Below, piece by piece: positions 24,762 through 36,790 of a DNA stretch of 64,000 nt; the first letter of the stretch is position 1; the number at the start of each line of letters is the position of its first letter. Below the pieces are notes generated by a model. That model was not told the DNA's origin. It did no database searches and saw only the letters and a program-made list of their open reading frames with translations. The stretch comes from Rallus limicola (taxonomy: Eukaryota; Chordata; Aves; Gruiformes; Rallidae), in assembly GCA_022605955.1 (NCBI GenBank), contig JAKCOZ010000007.1, forward strand, positions 17,776,001-17,840,000, in the 5' to 3' direction. Position numbers and translations under genes: made by a program.

Positions 24762-25100
24762 ACAGAATCACAGAATCATTAGGTTGGAAAAGACCTTTGA
24801 GATCATCGAGTCTAACCAAATCTGTCCTCTACTAAACCATATCCCTGAGCACCTCATCTACCTGTCTTTTAAATACATTCAGTGTTGGTGACTCAAACAT
24901 CTCCCTGGGCAGCCTGTTTCAATGCCTGGTAAGCCTTTTGATGAAGAACTTTTTCTTAATGTCTAAACTGAACCTGCCCTGGCACAGCTTGAGTCCATTC
25001 CCCCTCGTCCTAATACTGAGAGCAGGAATAGGCTGGGGCAAGGGGTTGTTAGGGGTAAGAGTGTTGCTGGCAGTCTCCAGGCTAAACTTTACGTATTAGC
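24762..25100 (-). mobile_element. CR1 LINE, 3'-end fragment (reverse orientation)
   Basis: It begins with 'acagaatcacagaatcatta', then 'ggttggaaaagacctttgag' and 'atcatcgagtc', which is the inverted CR1 tail. It continues with 'tccctgggcagcctgtttca', 'aagaactttttcttaatgtc' and 'ttccccctcgtcctaatac'. It is 5'-truncated near 25,100; the end is approximate. No coding capacity remains. Confidence 0.94.
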
Positions 25101-28100
25101 CTAGGTGAGGTCTCTTCCTCCTCAGGTGGATAGATGAGTGGGAGAGGCTTGTTTGTTTGAGGTCATATTTTTACAGAGATTCTGAATATTTAAAGGTGAA
25201 AAATCCTTTACAAATATGGGATGATTATTGCTATAATTGGGCCTACTATTACAATGTGTGTGTAAGTGTCAGCGCCTACTTGGAGTCCTACAGCACAGTG
25301 CCATTAAAATGAAGAGTTCAGAGAATGTAATCTACGCAGAACTCTTGATTTTGTTACAAAGCAGAGACTAATGACACCACTGTAATTTGGCATTAGGCCA
25401 AAACCTGTTGCCTATCATAATTAATTGGCTTGTTAGCTTGCAAAAAAGAATGCACATAGGTTGTACTAAATGGTGTCAAGTCTGTCTTAGAAGCAGGCAA
25501 GAAAGTGTACCTCAAGGGTCTCTTCTTGAACTTTTTCTTCATCTCTAGCAGGCAAGTTAGTAGAAAAAGTACTGGATATTTTTGATGATTAAGGCATCTG
25601 TGATTGCAGCTGCTTTTCTTCCCACTGAATCTTACATGAAATATGAACCATTGACAGAGATGCTGCCCAAACTGTGTAGCTGGCTTTGTAAATTCATTGC
25701 ACTTAGCAAATAGCTGTTTCACCTGCAATACCCAAATTTGAGCTATGGGAAGCTCTCAGTAGTGTGTCCCAGACTACTTCTGGGTTCTACATTTCTGCCA
25801 TGTCCCAGCAATAAAGGCTAAGTTGTCCTTTCCCATTTTGGTCTGAAGCCCAGGTCATTTCTGTTATGGAACCAACTGGATCACACTGTACTTCTCTCTT
25901 TTAAAAAAATTAAAATCACTATCTGTAAGTGAGAAGGGATTGTGCCTTGTCTGGTCTACTCTGCATATTTGAAGACCAGGATGAGGAGAACATCCTGGCA
26001 CCCAGGCTCCCCAGCTTCATAAAAATTGTTCTGCAAGTGCCCATTTCTGGCATTGTCTTATATTTCTAGCAGCTGAGGAAAAGTTGCTGTGTTTCACTAA
26101 AGCACTCTCTTCTTCCCTTGCGTATTTGATGAGCTATGTCCTGGATTTTGTTTGAAAGTGTCAAATCAGAAGACAGGCTGTGCTATTACCAGGGCTTAAT
26201 GTGTCTCTGCTCCACACTGGATCTATCTGTGGCTATGGAGCATCAAGAGGGCAACTTCTGCTGAGCAGCCTGAGAACTGTCAGGCTGCAGCTTGGGAAAA
26301 CAGCCAGCCCCTTGAAAAACCCTTAGAAGCTGCAGCTGCTCACACACGTATTGACCTCAACCTTGTGGAAGCAGTTGTTCAGCTTCATAAAAAGCCTGCT
26401 TCTGAATTATTTCAGGTGAAGTGCATGGTTATTTTATTTTTTTTCCTATGAAACATCATAGAGGGTAGGATTTGGCTTTTTTAGAAAATATCTCGATCTA
26501 CTCACTCTCATATGGGACTGAACTTGAGTAAGTTTGCAATCTGTGAAATGTACAGGACTGAAGGGCATTGGTTTATCCTGACAGGTGTCAACTGTGAGAG
26601 CTGTTATCTCCACTGCACTTCAAAAGAGAGAGACCCGCCGGGAGACTGCGGGGAAAGGTTGCCTGTGAGGGAGCAAACTGGGGCTGAGAGCTGAGCTCTG
26701 TGCCATTTCATTTAGAAACTGCACCGCCTAGTAATCCACTCTGCATACTAGAGGGTGTTTTACTAGTCTATTTTGTCTGGCAGTTTTAGTGGCTTTCTGG
26801 AGCTAATACAGTGTGAGCAGTGGGAAGACAGAGGGGTGCAGCCATGCACCTGCTGCTGTGCCACTGCACTTGCACGTGGGCCAGGCCATGGAGCTGTGGG
26901 TATATCCATGATGAAACTGCACCTGGGTGTCTGAATAGTACCAAAGAGGCTTTTGGAGTCTGTAATTGGAACTACCCAAGTCAATTATCTGACCTCTGAT
27001 CAAGGCCCTTTTTCTCACTAGCTTTCTCAGTTGTTACTTCCTAGCCTTTCACCCTTGACAGAAGGAAGGTGTCCTACCTCATCAAGGTGTCCTGGTGAAA
27101 TATATAAATAATACTGAAGTGCACCAACAGCCACATGAAAAGAACTGTAAGCCATGATAGCAATGTCACCTCAACTTGCAGGATGCAGACTGTAGATTTA
27201 TGCAAGTATTTAATAGTGGCTTGCCAAGAGAATCGGTACTCTTTTCAAAAGGAATCTTTCTTTGTGTCTTTTGATATTTAAAGAGCTGTAATTACAATGG
27301 CAAAGCTTTGAATTCTTTTTTTTTTTTTCCCTGTCCTCTTTTACACATTAATTTATGGACCAATCCGACATTACAGACAAGCTAATGAAAGAACCACACA
27401 CTCCCTTTATAATTTTTTCTTCTTTTTACAGTTTCACTTGTGTGGATGAATGCAAAGTAGTTAATGCTATAAATAAGTTTAATGATGTATCTCTTCTCAC
27501 AATTGCTGGTTGTTGATGCTGCAGTCCTGCATAATAGGAAAAGAAAAGAATTGAATTTAAGTCTTTGTCTCTCTCTTTCTCTCCCATGCTCCGAAAGGTT
27601 CCTCCAGCTACTAAATACAAGTATTGCTCTCTTAGCTCTATTCTATATATTTAAAGCTCTTATGATTCCCCCATCACCTCCCTTCCACTCCCTTTTTTTT
27701 TTCTTTTTATTTTTAGCTTTGCATAAAGATCAAAATTACATAAGCTAATTCACTTCAGCAAAATCAGCAAAATTTGGCAACCTCCGATGAAATGATGTCT
27801 TTTCAGCTGGTCAGGGTTGGTGCTGAACTGCAGCAGGTATAAAGAGGGAGGAAATCCCCATTGTGAGATTTTTACTACTGCCTCATGCAGCATCCACGGG
27901 TTGTCAGACACGCTGTTGGGGAAGCCTGGGACTTGCACTCTCAGTGACACTCAGTCCCAAAAAGCAGAATGTGCTACATCCAGGTCAAGGAGCTCAATAA
28001 CAATCTGTTTGTAACCTAACTTGCAGAGTATCTAGGTTGTCTTTTGCAGGTTGTTGCAGACCTTATTAGTCTGAGCACAATCCCCTGCTGACAGGTCTAT

Positions 28101-28509
28101 ACAGCTTCCAGGTTTTTGATTTGGTGAGTCTGGACCAGAGGCAGAACAAACTTAAATTTGCTTTGAAACAAGACAAGGAGAGCTTCTGCAGTTCCAAAGT
28201 GGTAATGTGGAAACCTTTTAATAACTTCCATAAAACTTAGGTTAGCAAAACTAACTGTAATGGCATTGATGGGATACATTGCACTCCCTACACAGGGAAA
28301 GAACACCAGTCAGAAAGGCTACAGGCCTAACAAAGCAATTGATGTCATTAATCTTGCAGTTTTGCAATGGGTTTGGGAATGATCTGCCTCTGATGGCCGT
28401 AGCTATCTTGAGGACTGGGAGTTAATTTCCACATAAGTGATGTCTGCAGAATGGAAAGTCTAATTGTGTCCTTTAATCTAAGGAGGCAACGATAATGTAA
28501 AATGTATTA
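25101..28509. other. Unique non-coding sequence
   Basis: No gene, RNA or classifiable element was recognised. It has short A/T homopolymers (27,318-27,330 and 27,697-27,712) and no open frame with a recognisable domain. Confidence 0.55.
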
Positions 28510-28740
28510 AAGGACTGGATATTAGGAAAAAAATCTTCACTACAGGGGTGGTGAGGCACTGGAACAGGTTGCCCAGGGAGGTGGTGGATGGCCCCTCCCT
28601 GGAGGTATTCCAGAATGACTTGGATGGGGCCCTAAGCAGCCTGGTCTAGTGAGAGGTGTCCCTGCCCATGGTAGGGAGATTGGAACTTGATGATCTTTAA
28701 GGTTCCTTCTAACCCAAATAATTTTATCATTCTGTGATAT
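28510..28740 (+). mobile_element. CR1 LINE, short 3'-end fragment
   Basis: It opens with 'ggactggatattaggaaaaa', then 'ggcactggaacaggttgccc', 'ggtggatggcccctccctgg' and a tail 'gatgatctttaaggttcctt' ending in degenerate ATTCTGTGAT. It is very similar to the corresponding end of the CR1 at 14,719-15,872 (both include 'agcctggtctagtgagaggt'), so they probably belong to the same CR1 subfamily. Confidence 0.94.
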
Positions 28741-29920
28741 CTTTGAAACCAACAAGCACTTTTCACAAAGGACTGTAAAAAATACAGATTGCCCAGGGAC
28801 TTGTCTGTCTGGCCATAATACTGATGCAGTGGTGTGAGGATCTCTGTCTTGAAGGATTCAGGAAGAATATGAGCTTTACAATTGGGGTTGCAAGATGCTA
28901 TGGGATCACTGTTTTGCTTCATAGCAAGTGCAACGTAACATGCTCCTTCACTCCATCAAGGAGCTGGGCCTTACAGAACTGATCTATGTCTCTTTAGACA
29001 GGAGTCACAAAGAGTTTCCTTGAGATGCGAGCAGATAGTTTATGCTAATCTCAGAAGAGAGACTGAAAAACACCAGGGTACTTTGATTAAATAAGATTCT
29101 TCCTTCAAAAGAGTGAATGAAATGTTCAGAAGTGACCAGTGAGTGAAACTTAAAACTCTCTCCCTTGGAGAGGTCCATATGTGTCCTGGAGACTATTCCA
29201 TGTTGTTATCCCCACTCGTTCTTTTCCTACTACCATTGCCAATTTCTTTTTTTGTACGGTAGGATAGCTTCTCTGGCAAGGGTGGAAGGTGCCTCAGTCC
29301 CTGTTGGCTGTGAGGGTGATGCTCTGAATTTAATACCTAAACCTGAGAAATGAATACAACTAAGCATCACTGAGCTGTGAACAGAGTATTTAACCACTGA
29401 GCTGTTCCACAGAAGATGAAAAGTCTTCTTTCCTGCTTTTTTGCGCTACAGTTCTTTGGAAACAGAGGAGAGACCTCTTCTGTAGGGAACGAAAGCAGAT
29501 GCCTGCTCCCAGAAGTGTATCCTGGACTGTTGATCTTGGATGAAGCATGGTATCAAAGGCCAAGCAGTGGATGGAGTTAATGAAGACCTAGTGGGATGTC
29601 CTTCTGAGTCCTTGTGTGTACATGGAAAGATATTTAATTCAGGGTTCATGAACAAGGCAGTTAAATAGTGCTTGTCTTTTGCAGGTCTGCCTTGAAAGGA
29701 CAAGGGATGAAACAGAAAAATGAGAAGCCTGCCAAAAAGGCTGCTTGGATCTTGAACCAATGCCAGAAGAAATCCCAGAGTTCTTGACTTTCTTTGCATT
29801 TTTTTCAGGCCCAGGATGTTAAATGTCCTTGGCCAAAAAAATCCAACTGTGTTTTCTGAGTTCTTCTGACATTGATGAAACTCTAACAGAACAGAGTTAG
29901 AGAGACTTCAAGAAAGGTGA
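28741..29920. other. Unique spacer, no gene recognised
   Basis: Nothing classifiable. A minus-strand open frame of 117 codons (29,446-29,799) has no known domain. A pyrimidine tract followed by AG at about 29,800-29,810 resembles a splice acceptor but no exon can be supported. Confidence 0.45.
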
Positions 29921-29924
29921 GAAG

Positions 29925-31258
29925 GAGGATGAGAGAACTACAGGCTGGACAGCCTCACCTTGATCCCTGGGAAGGTAATGGAGCAGCTAATCCTGGAAAC
30001 CATCTCTAGGCATGTTAAGGATAGGAATATTGTCAGAAATAGTCAGCATGGCTGACTTCCAACTTGATAAACTTTTATGATGAAGTGACTGGCGAGGTAG
30101 ATGAAGAGTGGGCAGTGGATATCGTCTGCCTGGACCTCTGACAGTTTCCTGTAAGATCCTCATAGAGAAACTGTTGATGTATGGACTGGGTGAGCAGACA
30201 GTGAGGTGGACTGAAAAATGTCTAAATGACTGGGCCCAGAGGGTGGTGATCATAGAACACCAAGTGGTGGTGATCAGTGATGCAAAGTCTAGTTGGAGGC
30301 CAGTTACTAGTGATGTACTCCAGGTATTAGTACTGAGTCCACTTCTGTTTATCATCTTCATAAATGATCTGGATGATGGGGCAGAGTGCACCCTCAGCAA
30401 GTTTGATGGTGGCACCAAGCTGGCTGGTATACCAGAGGGTCATGCTGTCATCCAGAGGGACATTGGCAGGCTGGAGAAATGAACTGGCAGGAGCATTGTG
30501 GAGTCCAACAAAGGAAAGTGAAAAGTCCTGCACATGGGAAAGAACAGTCTCAGGCACCGGTACAGTCTGGGGGCCACCCAGCTGGGAGGCAGCTTGGCAA
30601 AGAAGTATCTGAAGGTCCTTGTGGACACCAAGCAGTACAGGAGTCAGCAATGTGCCTTTGCTGCAAAGAAGACAAATGGTATCCTAGATTACATTAGACA
30701 AAGTATTGCCAGTGTGTCAGGTGAGGTGCTCCTGGTCCTCTGCTCAGCACTGGTGAGACCACATCTGGAGTTCTGGGTCCAGTTCAGGGCTCCTCAGTAC
30801 AAGAGAGACATAGACATGCTAGAGAGGGTTCATCTAAGGGCCACAAGGATGATTAAGGGACTGGAGCATTTCTCCTATGAAGAAAGGCTGAAAGAGCTGA
30901 GTCTGTTCAGCTTGGAGAAAAGAAGGCTTTGTGCCATTTTAGCTGAAGGGAGGGTGCAAAGAGGACAGATCCAGTCTCTTTTCTGTGGTGCTCAGTGACA
31001 GGACCAGACAATGGGCACAAACTGACACACAGGAGGTTCCCTCTCAACATCAGGAAACACTTTTTTCCCTGTGAGGATGACCAAGCACTGGCACAGGTTG
31101 CCCCAGGGAGGTGGTGGAGTCTCCCTCCCTGGAGATAATAAAAAAGATCTGGACACGGCCCTGGGCAACTGGCAGTAAGTGGCCCAGCTTGAGCAGTAGG
31201 TTGTACCAGATGCCCTCCAGAGGTCATTTCCAACTTCAGACACACTTTGATTCTGTGA
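29925..31258 (+). mobile_element. CR1 LINE, 1.3 kb, RT region to 3' end
   Basis: It starts upstream of the RT core ('gagagaactacaggctggac' and 'ggaaggtaatggagcagcta') and runs to a decayed tail 'tcatttccaacttcagacac' and 'tttgattctgtga'. It covers more of ORF2 than the other young copies. The 3' portion differs in wording from the 15.8 kb and 28.7 kb copies ('gtgacaggaccagacaatgg', 'gttgccccagggaggtggtg'), which suggests another subfamily. Confidence 0.93.
30070..30998 (+). pseudogene. CR1 ORF2 (reverse transcriptase) remnant
   Basis: Pieces of the RT read across frames: 'DLDDGAECTLSKFDGGTKLA' at about 30,366-30,425 corresponds to the region with the catalytic FADD box. Here both aspartates are replaced by D-G-G, so the site is dead. 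The frame at 30,534-30,998 carries the C-terminal segment (VRPHLEFWVQFRAPQYKRDI and RATRMIKGLEHFSYEERL). Frameshifts at about 30,480 and elsewhere prevent a continuous product. This is a transposon relic, not a host gene. Confidence 0.9.
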
Positions 31259-32895
31259 AAACTTGAATAATGACCTGAAATAATACTTTATTGAACAAAC
31301 AGTCTCCTCCTTTTGGTGAAAAAGAGCATCTATTTAAACTAGTCTCATGAGATGTAATTTTCCTCGTAGTATTTTTCCAGATATTTTAGGGTCTTATGTA
31401 GATTATTGCAACAGTGATACTTAACTCTTTTTATAAGTCAGAGATGTTTTGAAGTGAACGAAAATATTTAAACAACCCTTTCTGGTGCAAAGCAATGCAT
31501 AGTTTATTTGTGTGAGACTTTTCATCCCAAATAGAAACTAGGGAAAGTTTTAATTTCATCTGCATAACCGTTATGTTAAATTGCACGTTAACTTTTACAT
31601 GGTAGTGTTTAAGCTATTCCTGCCGTAGCCAGGGAACAATGGGAGAGCAGGTAATTAAACACCTGCAGATTTTCATAGATCTTAATGGAAAAGTGTGTAG
31701 TCTGGCAGATAATGTGTCTCTGAAGTTGCGTAAGTAGAATATTTGAAGTACTGTTAAAGCAGCACTTTTATTGACATTTTGAACACTTTTTCCATCAATG
31801 CCATTACAGATTAATTATTTTCAATTTTCTTAAGTGCCAAAAACCCCACATTAATCTGCATCAGCTCACACGGTAGAAAAGGAAAGCTCTGAAACATCTA
31901 CAATCCTAGAAAGGTATATTATGATAATAATTAAATATTTAATCTTGCCTTTAGATTCATTTAAGATCATGTATCTGTTAATTTTTCATCATCAGGTCAG
32001 AATTTTTAATCAAAAATAGTGAAAATTGATGGCCTATATATATTCCACTAAACAAATGTTTCATGAATTATATTAAATAAAAGGTTCCCCTGGTTCCTTA
32101 GGTTTCTCTTTTTTTTTAATTTCATTGTTTTTAAGTGGTGAAAAAATGAGAGAACTTTCTGAAGTGAAATGGGGAGTAGTTTGGAAATGGTTTGTAGCTT
32201 TTTTTATTTTAAAGCAGCTTTACTATTTATTCTTAAACTCTGGAATTTTCTACATATCAAAAGGAACTCAGTGCCACAATTCTATTGAAACTCAATTACA
32301 TATGGGAGCCTAGTCCCTCTATAATCGCTTTAACATATCAGTCAAAATTGATCAGTTGCGATAGCTGTTAAGATAATTCAGGAGAGTTTACTAGCAGTGT
32401 GTGCTATTTCAGGAACTGTCATCAAGTTTAATAGAAAAGAAAAGAATATTTGGTAACTGAACAAAACCTAGAGGTATATGAAAATGTGTCCATTTAGCCC
32501 ACGTCTTGTTGCATATCGGAGAGAAATTTAATGAATGTCTTGTCCCGAATGGCATTTGAGAGCTCTTGTTAGAATAAACTTTTCTGTGCTTTTTCTCTCT
32601 GTACCAGTTACAAACCAAGTGGTAAGTGAGGCAAAGCTGCGTGGGCTGGAGAGAGGAATAATGCTATTAAACTTTGCGCATTTAGTGGCCAAGCTGAAAT
32701 GAACTGGCTGTGCAGTGAAACCTGACATATCTACACACATTTAAAACCACAGCCAAGCCTAAAGCAACACTTTGAAGATGGAAGCACTTACTGTGAAGCC
32801 ACAAGGCTTCCTACTCTCCCTCACTTATCCTTCTGCACTTCTGTGCTTGTATTGGTGATATCATTTAGGATTCACCAGCCTTGCAGAAGACTTTG
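31259..32895. other. Unique AT-rich non-coding sequence
   Basis: No gene or repeat recognised. AT-rich stretches around 31,560-32,060 with homeodomain-like TAATTA/ATTAAT cores have the look of conserved non-coding DNA, but conservation cannot be judged from one sequence. Confidence 0.45.
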
Positions 32896-32899
32896 TTTT

Positions 32900-32977
32900 G
32901 GGGTTGGAAGTAGATGATCTTTGAGGTCACATTCCAGTGTGGGGTTGGAAGTAGATGATCTTTGAGGTCACATTCCA
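32900..32977 (+). repeat. 41-bp-period tandem duplication of a CR1 3' tail
   Basis: Two identical 37-bp blocks start at 32,900 and 32,941 ('ggggttggaagtagatgatc', then 'tttgaggtcacattcca'). The unit matches the last segment of CR1 (ggttggactagatgatcttt and following). It looks like a decayed CR1 3' end in forward orientation that was locally duplicated. Exact identity over the block suggests the duplication is more recent than the CR1 insertion. Confidence 0.85.
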
Positions 32978-34870
32978 ATGAATGTTGCCAGAGTGATGCA
33001 AGTGTGTAAGCACTGGAAATTGCAGTGAGCGATGAATGATGCAGTGAATTGCTCCCCACCAGCTGGACAGACTTGCTGCCTTTGAGTGATGTCCTGAGAA
33101 TGGGTAGATCTTTGGCCCTTTGCTGGCTCAAGTCAGACACAAACCATTTCTTTGTGTCTCATGAATGTGACAAACTTCCTACCTCTCATCAAGATCTCTC
33201 TCTGTACCCATGCAAGTTTTAAGGAATGTTGAGCTTGGCTGTAGCTTTGAATGCTAGTCTTGCACCTCCAGTCCCAAGTCTAATCCTTGCACCATCAGCA
33301 AGCTGAAGGATAGCTATCACCTTTGTGAGCCTGGAGTGAAAGCGTTCTGGAAAACCCATGTGCTGCTGCACAAGCTTTGCAGGGTCTGCAGAGAGACTTT
33401 CCAGCTCCAGGCTTCAGGGTGGCACATTGCACTAGAAATGAACCTTAGGTAGTCTGTGCCTGCTTGAGGTCTTCAAAATGCAAGAGATTTGATCAGAAAA
33501 AAATGCCACTTTTTTGTGAAGAGGAATGCCAGAAGCCGGGAAGAGAGTCAACAAATGTTGCTGTAGTGCTGGTTTTCTTCTCTCTCTTTCAGATGTGACA
33601 TGCCATGGGAGCCTGAACCTGGCAGCACGGGAAGTGTGGATAGCAACTCACAAACTGGTGTCAGCTGCTGGCTTCAAAAGGCCCTGAGACCCAGCAGCCT
33701 CTTCTACATCTATAGCTGCTTGTTCAGTGCAGTGGGCATATGGCAGGCCTGCCCTCCCGCTCTCCTCTGGGGTCCCCACTCCATCCTGCCAGCACTCAGC
33801 AATGTCCGGACTAGCGAGAACTCACCTCTGCTGCTCAGCTCTCTTTTCATTTCTTCTTGAACTCTGTGCATTTGGGCGTGTGTGGGTTGTTTTTTTTTTG
33901 TCCCTGTTTCAATAGCAAAGTGCTGAGAAAGAGTTAAATAAATTGGGCAGCGTGCACGCGCGTGTGTGGTGTGTGACCGCGGAATTACGAAAAGCCCTGG
34001 CTCTTCCAACTCAGCAGCTGACAGGGGATTCGGGGGGTGTGGGGCTGCAGATGGCAGCACGTTATTACAGCCGCAGGATTGACGAACGTTTGCTGCGGAA
34101 ATCTCTTGCCCTTGCCACGGAGACTGACCTTGAAATGCTGCAGAATTTACGAGGTGGATTTCTACGCGCCTGTACCAAAAGCCCGAGTTGGTTGGAGGTG
34201 TTTGCTTGCTCTGCATGGTAGCAGTACGTATGACACTGTGAAAGGGACTGTTGCAGACTACCTGAATGCTCCCTGTATTCCTGAGTTGTCTAAGGGAATA
34301 TATTTGATAGTGTGAGTCTGTTTTAGGCTGCGGCTGTTGACGTGATATCTTTTCCTTGCTATGGTTCAGGCTGCTTTTATGCCTCTCAGTATCTGTTTCT
34401 TAACCTTCTAAAAATGCAGGATGTTTGGGAAGGTGGGCAAAGAAAGATGAGGGTGATAATGCTTGTTTCTGCCCAACAAAATTATGCCTTATTCTGCTGT
34501 TTTCCTGCTTATAACCATTCCTGTAACACAATGGTTGAAAACATTAAACTTAGTTTTTATATGGCATAAAAACTGGACCTTTAAAAAAAAAAACAACCCA
34601 CAAAACAAAACAGGAAGCACTTCTTTTTTTTTCTTTTTCCTATTGGTAGTGTTCCAGACAAAACCCCCTCACATTTATCACTGGCAAAACATTACAACAA
34701 AGTCTTAAAAATCGTAAGTCAATATTTCTTGGTGATTTATGATGCACTCCTGTACAAACAACCTGAAGCAACTTGCAGAGGTAAGGCAAGGAGAACATTG
34801 TCACCTCAGAAAACTAACTGATAAGATTTTATAGAAAATAAGTCTCAGGAAAATATTTCTCAGGAGAGAC
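32978..34870. other. Unique sequence with a CpG-dense patch
   Basis: No known gene was recognised. A pyrimidine tract ending in CAG at 33,592 scores by eye as a good splice acceptor. A CpG-dense patch follows at 33,945-34,195, roughly 20 CpG in 250 bp, far above its surroundings. Several frames stay open across it (33,600-33,860 +, 33,943-34,221 +, 33,710-34,216 -). Confidence 0.5.
33943..34221 (+). other. Open frame in CpG-rich patch, coding status uncertain
   Basis: A 92-codon frame. From an internal ATG at about 34,051 it reads as a basic, helix-like segment (MAARYYSRRIDERLLRKSLA, then ATETDLEMLQNLRG). The composition looks more protein-like than other open frames in the window, and the ATG has G at +4. 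I do not recognise a family. A 168-codon frame on the opposite strand (33,710-34,216) shows that stop codons are simply rare here, so this may be chance. Confidence 0.15.
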
Positions 34871-34879
34871 AGCAGATCT

Positions 34880-36790
34880 TTAAAGATGTTATTCTGAGGC
34901 CACAAGTGAATACTGCCCAGTGTAGGGGAAACTAGATGTAAGGTAAAAAAGCAAGTGTGGCAAACTCATGAGTACTCTTATGACCTTGAGCAAAAGAAGA
35001 GCCTTGTGCAGAAATGGAAAAGAGATCAAGTTGCTAGACATAAGTATAAAACAGTAAGATATGCTTGTGAAGACCAAGTCAAAAGGGCAAGATTAATAAA
35101 TCAAGTTGCATACTATGTGAGATGTAAAGGATAAAAAGAAAATGTCTTAGGTTGTTATTAAGATGACAATCAAGGAAAAACTTCTCATCTCAAAACAGAG
35201 GGAAAGCTATCAAACGTGATTGACTCTGAAATTCCTTGGTTTAGATTGCAATAAAAAAAACCCCAAACATACTCAGATTATTAATACAATTAACAACAAC
35301 AAAAAAAGAGGTGATAAACCAGAGGCAACCCTCAAACATAAAGAAAATACAGGTTAGAGAGAATTCAGAAGTCTTCGATCCATCCAATTTGAAAATATCT
35401 AATATTTATCCAAAGCTCCTTAAAAAGCAAGATGAAACAGTTTCCAAAATGTGAAAAGCTACCTTTGAAATATCATGAATAGTAGCTGAGGTTTTAGAAG
35501 TCTGGAAAAGGACAAGTAAGATTTCTGTTTACAAAAGAGGTAAAGAAGGAGCTTGTGAATTACAAAACAATGTAATTTAAATTCCTAGTAAAACAAACAA
35601 ACAAATGAACAGAAAATTATTATAATAGCTGTTTACAAGTACCTAGAAATTAATGAGATGCAATGTAGTCATCATGGAGAGTTGTGGGAACAAAGCGCAT
35701 CAAATCAGTCTAATATCTTTCTATTACAGTGACAAACATTCTGGGGAGAGAGAAAACAATAGATACTCTAAGTTTTCACTTTCAGAACTCGGGCTTCTGA
35801 TATTGCCTTGCACGGTGTTTAAAGAAAGCTACAGATTCACATTCTGGGCAAAACTACTATAATGCAGGTGTAAACTCTGAAAAATTGTGCCCAGTCTTGT
35901 TTGTTTTCAAGTTAGAACATTGTGTTTTGCATTGGTTTGGGAGGTTGTTTTGTTCCTGTCCTCAGTTTCAGCTTGCTGAATGTTTTGATTCGTTATGTGG
36001 CTAATGGAATGAAAAGTGTGTTTATTAAATCTATGGATGACATCAAGGTGGGAAGACCTGGAAATGTCCTGGAGGAGACAATTTGAATTTGAAATGAGCT
36101 AGGGGAAAAAGTAAGATACAGTTCAATTCTCCAAATTTTTACTTTTAGGCATGTATAATCAGCCGCATAAATAAAAGGGGAAGAACAAGCTCATCTATAG
36201 AAAAGGATCCACAAGATACAGTAGATGCAAATTGCGTGAGTCAACAAGATACCTGCTGTTGCAAAAAAATGCAAATGTGCTTGCAGGTATAAATCTTATT
36301 TTACTAGATGTGGTCTTGGAAGATTAACAGTGAGTTTAGTTGTGGTCACTGTGTTAGAAAAGAGGTTTTTTCTGACAAGATACAGTTTAAAGGGGAGCAG
36401 GGAAAATGTTGTCTAGAAAATGCCAATACTGATGTCAAGAAAATATGCTCTCCAGAGAATAATATAGAATTAATTTATGTCTTCAAATAAAAATAAATAA
36501 AAAAACCCCCACCCAACCTTTCTGAGACAGTTGTTTTTTCCTGTATCGGTAAAACAAGAAGCAATGATTTGCAACGAGGGAGACTTCACTTAGGACTTAA
36601 GTAAAAAATAGCAAGGATAGCCAAGTCTGGGAAGCAGTTTTCTTGAAAACCCATAAGAACTTGTCATAAGAAGTCTGTAAGAGATTGAGAAACCATCTGT
36701 CAGAAGCAGTGCAGGAGTAGTAGGCTAAGGGATGAAGCAGATGAAGCCTGGAGGCCTCTTCCAGGCTTTCCTTTCTAAGTTTTCACATTT
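34880..36790 (+). mobile_element. Ancient CR1/L3-like LINE relic, heavily decayed
   Basis: Short protein-level matches occur in the correct order for CR1 ORF2. At ~35,010-35,090 there is WKRDQVARHKYKTVRYACED (region between endonuclease and RT). At ~35,490-35,560 there is VLEVWKRTSKISVYKRGKEG (start of RT). At ~36,008-36,055 there is NGMKSVFIKSMDDIKVG, equivalent to the catalytic F-A-D-D-T-K-L box. At ~36,675-36,785 an old CR1-like 3' end is visible ('aaaccatctgtcagaagcag' and 'ggaggcctcttccaggcttt'). Every frame has many stops. It is clearly older than the CR1 copies elsewhere in the window. Boundaries are approximate, and I cannot name the subfamily. Confidence 0.7.
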
